From Meandrina meandrites (Eukaryota; Cnidaria; Anthozoa; Scleractinia; Meandrinidae), in NCBI GenBank assembly GCA_963693305.1, contig OY855903.1, positions 32,951,598-33,015,597 on the forward strand: a DNA stretch of 64,000 nt, written 5' to 3'. Both the position numbers and the translations under genes were made by a program. The notes under the pieces are model-generated. The model ran no database searches, had not been told where the DNA came from, and saw nothing but the letters and a program-made list of their open reading frames with translations. Below, one piece after another: positions 45,717 to 58,453 of the stretch. The stretch's first letter is position 1; every line of letters starts with the position of its first letter.

Positions 45717-47336
45717 AAATCTGTTTAAACATTTGGTCTTCCAGGGACTTATCGATATATGGAAGAATTAACATCGTTAAAACCCTTGCGATTTCTAAAC
45801 TGACTTTCATTTGCAGTGTGCTAGACACTCCAAACGGATTTACCGATGAAGTCAATAACATAATATTCAGATATATATGGAAAAACAAAAATCCAAAACT
45901 TAAAAAAACAACTATCACAAGAAGCAAGAATGACGGAGGACTTGGCATGATTGACTTTTCACTATTCGATAAAGCGCTGAAAATATCATGGGTAAAACGT
46001 TTGTGCTCCAAGGAAACTGAACCATGGAAATCTATCCCATTATCATTACTTTCAAACGTTGGAGGCAAGCTTCTCTTCGAATGCAACTATGACATTAAAT
46101 CTTTGTGTATTAATGAGCACCTACCCAAATTCTACCGTGATATAATATTGCACCGGCAAGACTTAAACAGAACTACTCCTGAAAAGAAAGAAGATTTCTT
46201 AAACCAAACAATTTGGAACAACCGATTCATAAGAATAGGCAAATCATCAGTTTATTATCGTAATTGGTATCAAGTCGGCCTACAAAACCTTGCTGATATT
46301 GTTAACGATGAAGGAACTGGCTTCATGTCATTTAATACTTTCTTGGAAAAATTCAAAATCAAATGCAATTTTTTACAATACTTAAGTTTGTTGTCGGCTA
46401 TACCAATTCATTGGAAGAAGAGTCTGAAAAGAGACGAGCATCATCGTGTCCCGACAGACTCGCATCCCGCAATCGACAAGCTCACGTGTAAAACAGTTTA
46501 TAACACTCTGGTCAACCGACAGCAATGTCCTCCTACCGCAGATAAAAGATTAATAGAATGCGGTTTTGATGCGCAAACGCGACAAGGTGTTTATTCGCTT
46601 CCATTTTGCGTAACGAAAGAAGTAAAACTATCTGTTTTCCAGTACAAGGTAATTCACAACATACTATATACAAATAACATTCTGTATAAAATGAAGAAAA
46701 AACCAAACGCTTATTGTCCCTACTGTACCAATGTCGAACAAACGATTGCTCATTTATTCTTCACATGTTCAGCAGCCACATCTTTCTGGTCCGAGTTCAC
46801 TACTTGGTATAATTCGCTATCAAAAACAAAGAAGACTTCTCTTTCTAAAACAGAAATAATATACGGCGTAACAGAAAACTGGTCGTCCTGTTCAACCCTT
46901 AACCACTTGATTATAATTGGAAAATACTTTTTGTATACTAATGCCCTAACAGACCAAAGATTTCAGTTCGCCGATTATATCACTCTCGTTCGAGATAAAA
47001 TTGAAACGGAAAAATACATCGCAATCATGACCAATAATCGCACTGCCTTTAATAAAAAGTGGTCAAATTTTCTTATTTAGCACATTTATTAGTAAATTTG
47101 TTATGCTTTTTGTGTGTGTGTGTTAATTGTAATTGTAGTTGTTTTCCTTTTAACGAGTAATTTCTATTTAAATTTTTCATTGTACTTTATTATTAGTAAT
47201 CTTATTGTGAGAAGTGTAAATATTCGGATTGTTAGTAATGTGAGTAATGTCTGTAATTATAATTTGTATCCTTATCAATGTAAGCAATTTTAAAATTTGC
47301 CAATAAAAAAAAAAAAAAAAAAAAAAAAATCTGTTT
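45717..47336 (+). mobile_element. 5'-truncated LINE, 10-bp duplication and poly(A)
   Basis: AAATCTGTTT at 45717-45726 is repeated at 47327-47336 immediately after a poly(A) of about 25 bases. The insert therefore begins at 45727. It is a truncated copy of an L1/Tx1-type element inserted into the 3.3-kb inverted-repeat element. The 3' untranslated region (47081-47304) is T-rich with a GT run. Confidence 0.85.
45727..47080 (+). pseudogene. LINE ORF2 carboxy-terminal half
   Basis: The frame is open from the insertion point (NIWSSRDLSIYGRINIVKTL) to TAG 47080, about 450 residues without a stop. The start matches the stretch just after the reverse-transcriptase thumb in L1/Tx1 proteins (RDLSIYGRIxxVK). 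Near the end, the zinc-finger-like zf-RVT motif is visible: YCPYCTNVEQTIAHLFFTCS (C-x2-C ... H-x4-C), followed by FW. The endonuclease and polymerase core are absent because of 5' truncation. The long intact frame implies a fairly recent insertion. The product, if made, would have no enzymatic core. Confidence 0.85.
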
Positions 47337-48121
47337 GTGGGTCACGATAGCCACGAACAGCAGAATCTCCCTCCATCTTGAAACTTGAGTAAATAATCAT
47401 CGTTCTCGGTTTAGTCCCAACGTGTTCGATCTAATGCCTGGTTACTAAGCTACGGACGTTCGACAAACGTAAACACCAGTAAGCACACGCGTTCTTGTTC
47501 GCAAAAAAATGTGGAAAAAAAGTGTTGAATGAAGAAATACCTGTCAACGAGTACCAGAAAAAGATCAGTCATATGTCAAAGTTCAAGGAAATGATGCTCA
47601 TTATATTTAAACGCTAAAACTGTGGGTGAGACTTTGATGTTCAATTCCGTTTCATTGCCACACTCAGTTGCATTCAATGAAGTGAAGACTCTTTTAAAAA
47701 ATTTTTTTTCCAAAATTTAAGTTGCTACATTGAGGGTGCGGCTTATCTGCGGTTGTTTACGGTATTCGTAGATCCCGTCACCTTCTTTTCGATGGCAAAT
47801 GATCGGATTGCTAGCGTTGTCTCACGCTTCCAGGTAAAATTGTCACGTGCCAAAGTTCAGTCGAGTGGAACGCCTTTCGTCGCGTCCTACTGAGCTCAAC
47901 TGAATTGCAATTCCTTGATCTTTGTTTACGGTGTACGGTGTATTCAGTCTCCATTTCTGTAGGTTAAAATCAACAACAACTCTGACAACTATTGTAGCTT
48001 TGCAAAGTGAATTCTTAATGCTCAGAACGTTTTTTCTTTGCTCCGGATGATAGTCCGCTCAAGCTCCTGACACATAGGTCACGTTAATTTTAGTCGCCGG
48101 GCTGGCGACTTGCGTTCTAAT

Positions 48122-48164
<43 letters not shown>

Positions 48165-48461
48165 TGGTCGCAACTTGGAGGGTTGAAAGTGTAAACAAAA
48201 TATAATTGTTTACATGATTGTTGGGAGCATGAATTAAAGATAAACTTTCCTTGTCATAACATAACGGTAAATGCCTCACTAGCAATTTTCTCATGGTTTC
48301 TTTGTTGGTTTCAAATAAACAATCCAGTTTCGTTAGCTGTATGTGGCGATTTTTTTCTTCTTTCCATTTTGATGTTTTTCTGTTTGCTAAGCCACAACAT
48401 AACCATGCTCACCCTGAGAACATTAAACAACTCTTTCGCAGTGGCAGCAAGAAGAGTAGAA

Positions 48462-50281
48462 AGCAATTTCTTTCACTGAGCAGAAATTGCATATTTAAAG
48501 CACCACCTGATTAATGGAAGTCATCTCGGTGCTCATCCTGAGAAAAAATAAACTACAAGGCTTGAAGATTCAAACAAAGATGTAACTTCCTTCCCGTCAG
48601 ATTAGAGTACCAAACATGTAATTCTTTTGCTGGGTAGGGCTCTTCTGTCACAATGAAAAGACCAAATATACAAAAGACAGGTACGACTGGTCGTGAAAGA
48701 AAACTAAAAGGCCCATACAATGACTATTATAGATGTAACATAAGGTTAAGGGCAATAGCCATTCTGGAAAAAGATGAGAATTACTTGAGTACTTTAAGTA
48801 ACTGGCTAAAACTCGTCATACAGAACAAATCTGCTAACTGGAAATGCTGCTGGCCTACAACAATGGAGGGCCAAGTTTCCACTTCTTGCCAATCATTCTG
48901 TGACAATAAAGGTCCAACAGTTACAATCATCCATGTCAGATGTACAACATTGGGGGATGTTAATATACTTTAGAGAAAAAGTAATAAATTATGAGCATAA
49001 AATCTACAGCTCTAACTCACACATGGTGGTGGTGAAGTTTAAAGGTAATCTGATTGACCTTTACACGGATTACACTGTAAAGACCATCACAAAATGTGAA
49101 AATGTTTTACCTTGAACTTAACTTCCTCTGTCAAGGTAGTGCTTCTTTTAAGTTTTCTTCAAGAATGGAGAAAAAGGTGTTTGCAACTACAGTAACTTTC
49201 AAGCTGAGATGAAGCAGTGGATAAATTGAAATGAACAAGACTTCAATCCAAATTAAACAAGATTGTCTATATAACATTTTTTTCCATAATTTTATTTTAA
49301 AGCTGTTTATCCTTACACATATATCACATACATGTAACTGTAAATTACCAAACTCTTTAATTCACTCACTGTCAGCCACATGTGATCATATCCACATGTT
49401 AATTTACATCCAAAGAATATTATCATCATTATCATTACTTGCAACTGGTCATACAAAGCATATGTTTTGGAACTGGAAGCACTGCTGCCCTGCATCAATG
49501 GAGGGTTAAGCTTCCACTACTTTTCATTCCTTCTGTGACAACAGAGGTCCAGCAGTGACAATCATCCGTGTTGGACAATACACCTTTGGGGAATAAATTA
49601 GTGTTTCTTAGGGCAAGTAAAAAAATTAACACCAAAAACACTTCATCTTGGGTCAGACTTCAAGGTTACTCTGATGAGCTCAGGACCGAGATTAATTCGA
49701 CTAGGATGATGTCTGCTTAGGCAAGAGGGACAACCTACTCAAAAAGGCCACATTACTAGAACAAGAAGATAACATCCAAACAAAAGAGAAGGAGATTTGG
49801 CTGAGCTAGGCATTAAAAAGAATCAACTGAAATCAATTACAACTGGGATTGATGAAAGAAAAGTTAAATGTCACACACCACCTTTCCAATAAACACCAGC
49901 TCTGAGCCTGAACCTTCAGAATGAAAAGTTTACATAATAAGGCCAGACCTGAAGTTCAAACAACAGCTTCAGCCCTCAAGAATGTAAGGGTAAAGCTTGT
50001 TAGATGTATGATAGTTAGGCAAGGGCCAGGACTTGTGAGATTCATTTGAGAGTACCATCCACCAAACCAATGCCTCTCAAATAAGGAAAACTTCTTTTTT
50101 CTATTTATCCGATTGACAGCACATTAACATAATGAATTTCCTTTCTTACATCCACCATTACTACAAGACTAAAATACTATAGGTATTTAATCTAAAATTG
50201 CTATTAATTTTGTTTTTGTTGCATGTTTACCTATTATGTAAATAAACTATGTATGCAGTGCAAGTCCTGTTATTGCCAAAT
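48462..50281 (+). repeat. Segmental direct duplication, copy A
   Basis: From CAATTTCTTTCACTGAGCAG to GTCCTGTTATTGCC this segment aligns with 52530-54826. Shared landmarks include TGAAAAGACCAAATA, ACTGGTCGTGAAAGAAAAC, TGGCCTACAACAATGGAGGG and ATCATCCATGT. The frames inside (for example 48653-48973) are broken differently in the two copies, arguing against coding. Confidence 0.8.
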
Positions 50282-51226
50282 GAATGTCGTCAAATGAATG
50301 AAGGAGGTCGTCAAAGCTTTTTCTGCTTTAAGTAATATTGCTTGGAATTAAGTTATTATTATTATAATTCCTGTTTTGTTTTTAATCACATTTTTAATCT
50401 TGTTTTTTTTTCTATTTTTGACAGGCCCATCTCACATCCCAGGGCCCCTCAGGAGCAGGGAGAGCCTGATTACCCCTGCCTCCTTTAACCCTGTATATAT
50501 ACGTTAAGTTTTGTAATTGTTGGTATTCTATGTTTTGATAAATGCTTTAAACATCTATAACAAAAGAAATATTTACAATGTTTAGAAACACAGAATAATT
50601 AATTTTTTTCCCACTTGCAATTTATCTTTTATTTTCTCTGAGATTGTGTTTGTCCATTTCCTCATAGGTTCAAAGAACATTTTAAACTGTTACTGTTGCT
50701 CCGTAACTTATTTTAGTTTGTTCCAGTTTATTTGTATAATCACAGTACTTAAGACTATTTGAAGAAAAATATGTGTTCTGAAAGCTTTCTTTTATAAGAG
50801 TGTACTAATTCTCATTAGCATATCTAGCAGAGGCAAGAAAGAAGGAATAGTTTCTATACAGGCAGTTAACTCATAACAGGCAATGTTGGATATGAGATCG
50901 TTATAGCCAGCTCGCACCCGTCGAATAATTGTTAAATATTTGCGGGAAAAGAAAGGCCTTTCAAGGATCACGAAAAAAAACCTTTAGCATCCTCTTATCC
51001 CAGTTTCTGTGGCAGTTGAAGAGACCTAGGGATATTACTACTATAGCACTCCAAGATGGGGATGCTCCTCCATTGCAAGTCACCCAGGCTGTTTTAATGA
51101 GTTAACCGGATGCATGATGCACTGCAAGAGTTAAGTGTCTTGCAACCATTTCTGCAATGTGCCTCCAGAAACTTAAATTCTCTTGTTTTGCTCTTCAGGG
51201 ATATGAACACTCACATGCATGCATCC
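50282..51226. other. Spacer, nothing recognised
   Basis: A possible acceptor (TTTTTGACAG near 50424) precedes a GC-richer stretch ending CCCTGTATATATACGTTAAG that looks like an interspersed-repeat tail. No exon could be supported. Confidence 0.35.
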
Positions 51227-51390
51227 ATCCATCTATCCATCATATCCCATCCCATCCATCCATTCCATTCCATTCCATTCCATTCCATTCCATTCCATTC
51301 CATTCCATTCCATTCCATTCCATTCCATTCCATTCCATTCATTCATTCATTCATTCATTCATTCATTATTTATTTATTTATTTATTATCA
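51227..51390. repeat. Compound microsatellite: CATC, (CATTC)16, ATTC, TTTA
   Basis: Imperfect CATC repeats (51227-51260) lead into sixteen uninterrupted CATTC units (51261-51340), then ATTC units to about 51367 and TTTA units to about 51387. The stepwise change of unit suggests slippage-driven growth from one seed. All three translated frames here are repeat artefacts. Confidence 0.95.
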
Positions 51391-51990
51391 TTATGTGCAG
51401 CAGTTGATTTTATAGGTATGATAAAAGGTACTGGTCATAGTAGTGTTCTAAGACAGCTGCCAATTCTACAACTGAAAATATTGATGCATTTGACATTGAC
51501 AGTGATTAGGGGAGCAAACCTGAGAAAGGCAGAAAAAGTATGTCTAAGACAAATGTTTCTTACTGAACATGCAATGTGTGGTCATACCTGTTGGCTTGTT
51601 TCCTTGTCTTTTTTATTTTATCCTAACTTCAGTTTTTCACATTTCAATATATTTAAGTCTCACAAGATTAATTGGACAGTCAGTGTACCATGGTGGAAAG
51701 GAATCCTTTGGATTCAAACTGTTTTTAATGATATCTAAATGTTTGTCAAAACAAAATATTTTTTAATTGGTATGTCCAAACAGGAAATAAACCAGGTGTG
51801 TTGTTCATCATCTGAATTCTACTTATTGAAGTTTATTCTTTTGTTCAAGGTGCTTATAAGCAATCCCTAAAGGTAAAACAGGTATGTTTTCATAATGCAT
51901 ATACATGTACCAAGTGTTTTCTATGAGATGATTATCATTGTGAACATTCACTCAGTTAAGTTACATGTAAAATACACATTGCATGTTCAG

Positions 51991-52190
51991 TGAATGACTT
52001 TCACATGCCAAGTCATATTGTAAACCCAACCTCCAGAAATGTTTTTCCATTCCATGAAAAGTATAGAGATAAGTTAAGGCTTGGAGCATCAAGGTTTGGC
52101 ACCAAGATTTATTCAGATGTTGAAAACGCTGCCAGGCAAAGTCCTGTTCACATCCCTCAATTTGCCCTAATGAAACCAAGAGTTGCATGA
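51991..52190 (+). CDS. Possible terminal exon, product unknown
   Basis: After the acceptor-like ATGTTCAG a frame reads NDFHMPSHIVNPTSRNVFPF, then HEKYRDKLRLGASRFGTKIY, SDVENAARQSPVHIPQFALM and KPRVA, ending TGA 52188-52190. Composition is protein-like and stop-free for 66 codons. I recognise no family. No upstream partner exon was identified between 51400 and 51960. Confidence 0.3.
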
Positions 52191-52279
52191 TACCAACATG
52201 TAGTGTAAATTTAAATGTAATGCAGTTGAAATTATTACCCATATCCATTCTGACCACTAATAACACTTTCCACTTTTCA

Positions 52280-52486
52280 AGGGCTGTTGTGACCATCATA
52301 CAGAAATAATCAAACTGAAGAATTCTGTTGCAAACATTACAGAAGAGTTGGGAGTGATGAGAAAGAGGCTGAGAAAGCTGAAAAAAAGCCAACCAGCTGC
52401 TGTTGATGGTATCATCAATCAGTCTAACCATTTGGAAAATGCGTGTCCTGCAATGGTCAGCAATTCCACTTCTTTGTTCAATACTG
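52280..52486 (+). CDS. Possible coiled-coil exon
   Basis: Behind TTTTCAAG a frame reads GCCDHHTEIIKLKNSVANIT, then EELGVMRKRLRKLKKSQPAA, ending near ACT|GTAAGC, a possible donor. The heptad-like pattern (I..L...V..I...L..M...L..L) predicts a coiled coil, preceded by CC-x2-H. It lies just downstream of the possible exon at 51991-52190, but that frame ends in a stop, so they would not be consecutive. The read-through frame continues into the start of duplication copy B. Family unknown. Confidence 0.3.
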
Positions 52487-52529
52487 TAAGCATCCTCTTG
52501 CTCAGGTTGTTTACAGTTGAAGAAGAAGG

Positions 52530-54826
52530 GCAGAGAACAATTTCTTTCACTTAGCAGAAATTGCACATTTTAAGCACCACCTGATTAAATATAATGGAAG
52601 TCATCTTGATGCTCATCCTGGGAAAAAATCAACTACAAGACTTGAAGATGTAAGCAAGGATGTAACTTCCTTCCTGTCAGATTGGAGTACCAAACATGTA
52701 ATTATTTTTCTGTAAAGGGCTCTACTGTCATTATGAAAAGACCAAATACACAAAAGACAGGTACAACTGGTCGTGAAAGAAAACGAAAAGGCCCATACAA
52801 TGACTATTATAGATGAAACATAAGGTTAAGGACAGTAGCCATCCTGGAAAATGATGAGAATAACTTGAGTACTTTAAGTAACTGGCTAAAACTTGTCATA
52901 CAGAACAAATCTGCTAACTGGAAGTGCTGCTGGCCTACAACAATGGAGGGCAAAGTTTCCACTTCTTGCCAATCATTCTGTGACAATAAAGGTCCAACAG
53001 TTACAATCATCCATGTTGGATGTACAACATTGGGGGATGTTAATATACTTTAGAGAAAAGGTAATAAATTATGAGCATAACTCACACATGGTGGTGGTGA
53101 AGTTTTAAGGTAATCTGATTGACCTTTACACGGTTTACACAGTACTGACCATCACAAAATGTGAACAATTTTTACCTTGAACTTAACTTCCTCTGTCAAG
53201 GTAGTGCTTCTTTTAAGTTTTCCTTCAAGAATGGTGAAAAAAGTGTTCGCAACTACAGTAACTTTCAAGCTGAGATGAAGCAGTGGATAGATTGAAATGA
53301 ACAAGATTTTTTGGGGAATACAATAGTGTTTCATAGGGCAAGTAAAAAAATTAACACCAAAAACACTTCACCTTGGGTCAGACTTCAAGGTACTCTGATG
53401 ACCTCAGGACCGAGATTAATTCAACTAGATGATGTCTGCTTAGGCAAGACGGACATCCTAGTCAAAAAGGCCACATTACTAGAACAAGAAGATAACATCC
53501 AAACAAAAGAGAAGGAGATTTGGCTGAGCTAGGCATTAAAAATAATCAACTGAAAACAATTACAACTAGCAGTGATAAAAGAAAAGTTTAATGTCACACA
53601 CCACCTTTCCAGCAACGGGTGGCGGGCAGAGTTCCAACTCCGCCCGTTCTATTTATCAGAGGAGATGTTGCCCCTACTGCTGCCAAACAGGGAGCGGGGA
53701 GGGGCAAACCCTTCTGAAACAACAGTTGAAATCAGTTTGAAATTGTGAGTATTAGAATGTATTAAAGTTTTGTTGATATTATCAACAACTTCAGCAACTT
53801 TGAAGCTGAGATGAAGCAGTGGATAAATTGAAATGAACAAGATTTCAATCCAAATTAAACAAGACTGTCTCTATAAAATTTTTTATCCATTATTTATTTT
53901 ATTTTGAAGCTGTTTATCCTTACACATACATCACATACATGTAACTTTAAATTACCAACTCTTAATTAATTCACTCACTGTCAGTCACATGTGATCATAT
54001 GTTAATTTACATCCAAGGAATACAATTAATTGTCGTAATCATCCTCATAATCATTATTGCAACCAGTTATACAAAGCATATGTTCGAACTGGAAGCACTG
54101 CTGCCCTGCATCAATGGAGGGTTAAGCTTCCACTACTTTTCATTTCTTCTGTGACAGCAAAGGTCCAGCAGTCACAATTATCCGTGTTGGACAATACACC
54201 TTTGGGGAATACATTAGTGTTTCCTAGGGCAAGTAAAAAAATTAACCTCAAAAACACTTCACCCTGGATGAGACTTCAAGGTACTCTGATGACCTCAGGA
54301 CCGAGATTAATTCAAGTAGATGATGTCAGTTTAGGAAAGAAGGCCACATTGCTAGGACAAGAAAATAACATCCAAAGGAGAAGGAGATTTGGCTGAACTA
54401 GGCATTAAAAGAATCAACAGAAAATAATTGCAACTGGCAGTAATGGAAGAAAAGTGTAATATCACACAACACCTTTCCAATTAACACCAGCTCTGAGCCT
54501 GAACCTTCCGAATGACAAGTTAACAAAGCCAGCCCTGAAGATCAAACAACAGCTTCAGCCCTCAAGAATGTAAGGGCAATGTTTGTTAGAGGTATGATAA
54601 GTAGCAGGAGTTGTAAGATTCACTCGAGAGTACAAACCACCAAACCAATGTCTCTCCAATAAAGAAAAGTTCTTTTTTCTGTTTATCCAATTGACAGCAC
54701 ATTAACATAATGAATTTCCTTCGTTACATCCACCATTACTCCTAAAATTGCTATTAAGTTTGTTTTTGTTGCATGTTTACTTATTATATTATGAGTATGT
54801 ATGCACTGCAAGTACTGTTATTGCCA
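52530..54826 (+). repeat. Segmental direct duplication, copy B
   Basis: This matches 48462-50281 but is longer because one internal block (GGGCAAGTAAAAAAATTAAC ... AGAGAAGGAGATTTGGCTGA) is present twice (about 53330-53600 and 54227-54480). Between them lies a stretch with GGGTGGCGGGCAGAGTTCC (53618), related to the start of the repeats at 10808 and 38083. Confidence 0.8.
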
Positions 54827-57800
54827 ATGCTTTTCATTTTGCATCACTGTTAACAATTTTAGTTTAATTTTTTACAATGTTGCTGCAAGTGCAGTTGGCC
54901 ACAAATTGCCAAAATCTTTACACTGGCAAATCTTTACCACTGTGGTGTTTTAATGACATTAAAAACTTTCCTTGCTGATACCAGTTGCAGAAGATGGGTG
55001 GAACATGGTCTTTGAAACAGTGGGTCAGAAAGCTTTGAAAAAAAAGTTTGAAAGAAAAGCAGAAACTGTTCAGCACACCCAAATGTTGAACATCTTTAAA
55101 TCATTGAATTAGAGTTTCTCCTTCCTAAACAAAAATACAAGAGCAAGCCAACAGACCTTCAAGAAGTTAGTAAATCATTAGAAGCATTCTACAGAATTTC
55201 AAATAGTGGCAATGAATACACCCACTGCTGCTAATTATAACGCCAACACCAGACCAATTCTATTAAATTTTCCAGCACACAATATTTCTATATTTTTTCA
55301 ATGAATATCATAAACCATATGCAATATTGAACATTGTCTATATCATTGAAGAATTATTTCACATTATAAAATTTATTCAGTTCCTGCTGTATCACCACAC
55401 CTCTACTCACGGCTGGATGCCAAGAACCTTCCAAGCGGTTATCAAGAGCTTCATCCTTAGACTATTGGCCACATAGACCTCAACAGATAAACTACAATCT
55501 TCAAACCACCAGCCTTGTGGTAGAGTTTAAAACTTGTCCATTGTGCAGTTGTTATAAATTTCAGTTGCAGGTTATTGTAGAAGTTTTTAGGCTCAGGAGT
55601 AGAAATCATTTCAAAACTTCTACAGAGAACTATCAAGTTGGTAAAAGTAATAACGCAAAGCAGTTGCAAGGCATTTAATGCATCTCTCGAGACAAGCACA
55701 GGAGTGTCCTGCCTTGCACCCTCAAAAAAATTACTATCAGTAACTGTTTGTTCCTTTCTTGCCCTTATCACAAAACATGTGGCACTAAGGTTTCATGTAA
55801 GTTATGATGCTAGTTGTCTGTTCATTTGCCATCACATCAACCAACACAGTCTGCCGTGACTGTCTCTCTGTACCTATTTGCAGACTGTCTATACAAGTCA
55901 GGTATGTTGTTGCAGTTGCTTGCAATTGAAGTAAACTGAAAGTTTTCCACTCTCAAGACCGTCTGAATACAGTATCCACAGTATCCTGTGAGTATGAATG
56001 ACCAAGCTTGAACCGACATGACAGTGATGAAGAAAGCTGAGGCAAATGACATTGTTAAAGGATGCAGCCACGGAAAAACAAGTCCCTGATTTTAGCATTG
56101 ACTTCATTTTGTCCAGCATTGTGCAAAATGTTCACAAACTCTTACAAACTATGTAACATTTTTTGTTGCATGAGCCAAAACTGTTGTGTTTATTCAGTAG
56201 AACTTAATATGTCACAAGTTAGAAACATTGAATATAACCAACTGTACATTAGACTTTGATTTGACCTTTTTAAATGAAGACAAGAACAAGAGATCAAGTT
56301 TAGAAAGTTTCCATACAAAACGTAGTTTGAATTTAATGTAATCAAGTTCAATACAAAGTCTTGAACTTCATTATAAGTATATATGTATGCTGTTCAATGT
56401 ATTCAAGTCAGCATTGATTAAATTTTGCACAAAAACCCACAGAAATCTATGGATTTTCTCAACTACACTGTACTGTAGAAAAGAAAACAAGACAGTATAT
56501 ATCAACAAATACAAAACAAAAAGCAACACTAGGATTGGCTTAAAATGTATTCTTAAGAAGGCTTAATCAAAGCCATGGATTCAATAAATAATTGCAAATA
56601 ACATTTGTTGACATATCATCAAAAAATTTAGCTTTTTTACAATTTCGGTTTTACTGTGTTTATTGGATTGAGTAACAGATTGTGAGTTCATGTAAAATTG
56701 CCATCAACCCCAAGACCAGAGTGCTAATTATTTATAACACAAAATTTCACTCCTAGCAACCACCTTAGACCTTAATTTCCCCTGCTCCTAGCTTGAAACA
56801 ATCATCGTCTCTTGCATTTGAGTATGTTAAATACGTTTTTTAGATTAAATCTGTACATGTAGGTATGTTTCTTTTACCTTATACCTGTACTGATACCTTA
56901 AATAAACTTTAAATTTATATATAAATGGTATATACATATTTTGAATATTTTAATATAATAAATTACAAGTAAGCACCCCTCTTCCAGTACATACATGTAC
57001 ATACTGTTAACAACAGTGTAATTCTATGTTTCAACAATTTTAGTTGGCCACCTGTTATCGTAATTTACATGCTGTTAAGACATTTTTGTTCCCATTTGTG
57101 ATAAAGTTATGCATACTTTAACTGACCCATTTTACACATTTTTTGCTAGTCTCCATACAACAGACTACAAAGAAAACAAACACTGTTCTGTCATCACTAG
57201 GCCAGCCTTGGTCAAGATAAAATCAAATGATAGTGATCATTAAATTGAAACAAATAAGACACGATACATGCAACAAGTACATATCTACTTACACTAGGAT
57301 GTAGGTAGGAACTCCTTCACAACACCGTCCGTGATTCCGATGTGAGCAACAGTTGAAATATTATGAAATACAGTGTGTATTGTACCCTGTATCATTGTAT
57401 GACACCTTCATGGAAGTAAAACTCCTTTGGTGATTTGTGGTTTTCACACCAAACCTTGAAGAGGATTCTAGTGGCAAAAAAGTCAGAAAAAGTCATCTAA
57501 GGCAGCCATTTAGACATAACTCAGGCATGTTATGGGGTACAACATCTAAAACAAACAAGTACCTAGGCCAATATTTGCTCCTCTGCAAAAACAATTCAAT
57601 CATACAGTCAAAGCTCTCGTAAGCAGACACCCTTGGGACCCAAATCAAAGGCACTATGTGCAACGACTGTTTTTTTTGGAAGTGGCAATGAGCTACTGAA
57701 CTCGGAAAATGAATTATTAATAAATGAGGATTTATCAAATCGCAATGCGGTCTAGCCTGCATCGCTTTAAACAAATCATACATCACACCTGAGAACATTG

Positions 57801-58057
57801 GAGTTTGGGGTCCAGATTAGAGAAAATAACTCTAGTAAAAACTTCTACACCGATCCATTAGTAGCAAGCACAATAATGTCAACCTATTTGGTAAATAAAA
57901 TAAAGACACGGCAACTGGTTGTCCCTTGTGGCTCGTTGCGCAACAAATGAGTGGCCTGTAATCTCCAGCAAAGTGAACATTATGGGTGTCAAATACTGTA
58001 TGCTACAAACGACAACAAAGGTCAAACAAAATGAACAGAATTAAAAATTAAATGCTA
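54827..58057. other. Long quiet stretch, nothing recognised
   Basis: AT-rich sequence with short frames only. A minus-strand frame at 55457-55771 has ordinary composition but no recognised domain. GTCAAAGCTCTCGTAAGCAG near 57606 resembles a transposon terminus without a visible partner. No exon could be supported. Confidence 0.35.
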
Positions 58058-58453
58058 ATTTTCAGGGCACGAAATTAACTTTTTTAGCAAGGAGCCATCT
58101 GGCTCCTAAATTTTCCAAAGTGGTCGCCAAGTCCAAAAAGTTAGTAGCCATTTTTAAAAAAAAGATAGTTGAAAAAACGCAGTATGCAATAATGTCAAAT
58201 TGAAGGGTTTTCCTAGCTTTGAAGTGAAGTGTCTGCGCAACCACTTAAACGGGATAAGTAATCAAACAAACGTGCCCAAGCACGAGGCTCCTTGGTAATC
58301 AAGGGTAATGCAACCTTAGTTACCTTACTACAACTACATATCAAAATAGTACCAAGTTACGTATTTTCATTAACTACCAGAATAAAATAAACAGATCCTT
58401 TTTTGTTTGTTGCAGCATTTTTAAACGTATCTACCCGAGTTATCTGAACTATT

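Larger units (their letters stand above)
44891..48190. mobile_element. Inverted-repeat element with AGTCGCCA motifs, 3290 bp
   Basis: Ends CAACCCTCCAAGTT (from 44896) and AACTTGGAGGGTTG (to 48185) are exact inverse repeats flanked by AAAGT (44891-44895 and 48186-48190), a 5-base duplication. Subterminal AGTCGCCA / TGGCGACT words occur at both ends (about 44955-44990 and 48090-48170). A similar arrangement marks the element at 58063-60476. Inside, GGGTGCGGCTTATCTGCGG occurs twice (about 45386 and 47737), the second next to GTTTACGGTA, suggesting another decayed TA-flanked element. A LINE interrupts it at 45727-47326. No transposase was found. Confidence 0.7.

Noticed and set aside
48653..48973. 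106-codon frame starting MKRPNIQKTGTTGRERK
   Set aside because: The same frame in the duplicate near 52735 is stopped early, and neither copy shows a known domain or splice pattern.
51110..51738. Long overlapping frames rich in HSIPF or FHSIP
   Set aside because: They are translations of the CATTC microsatellite.
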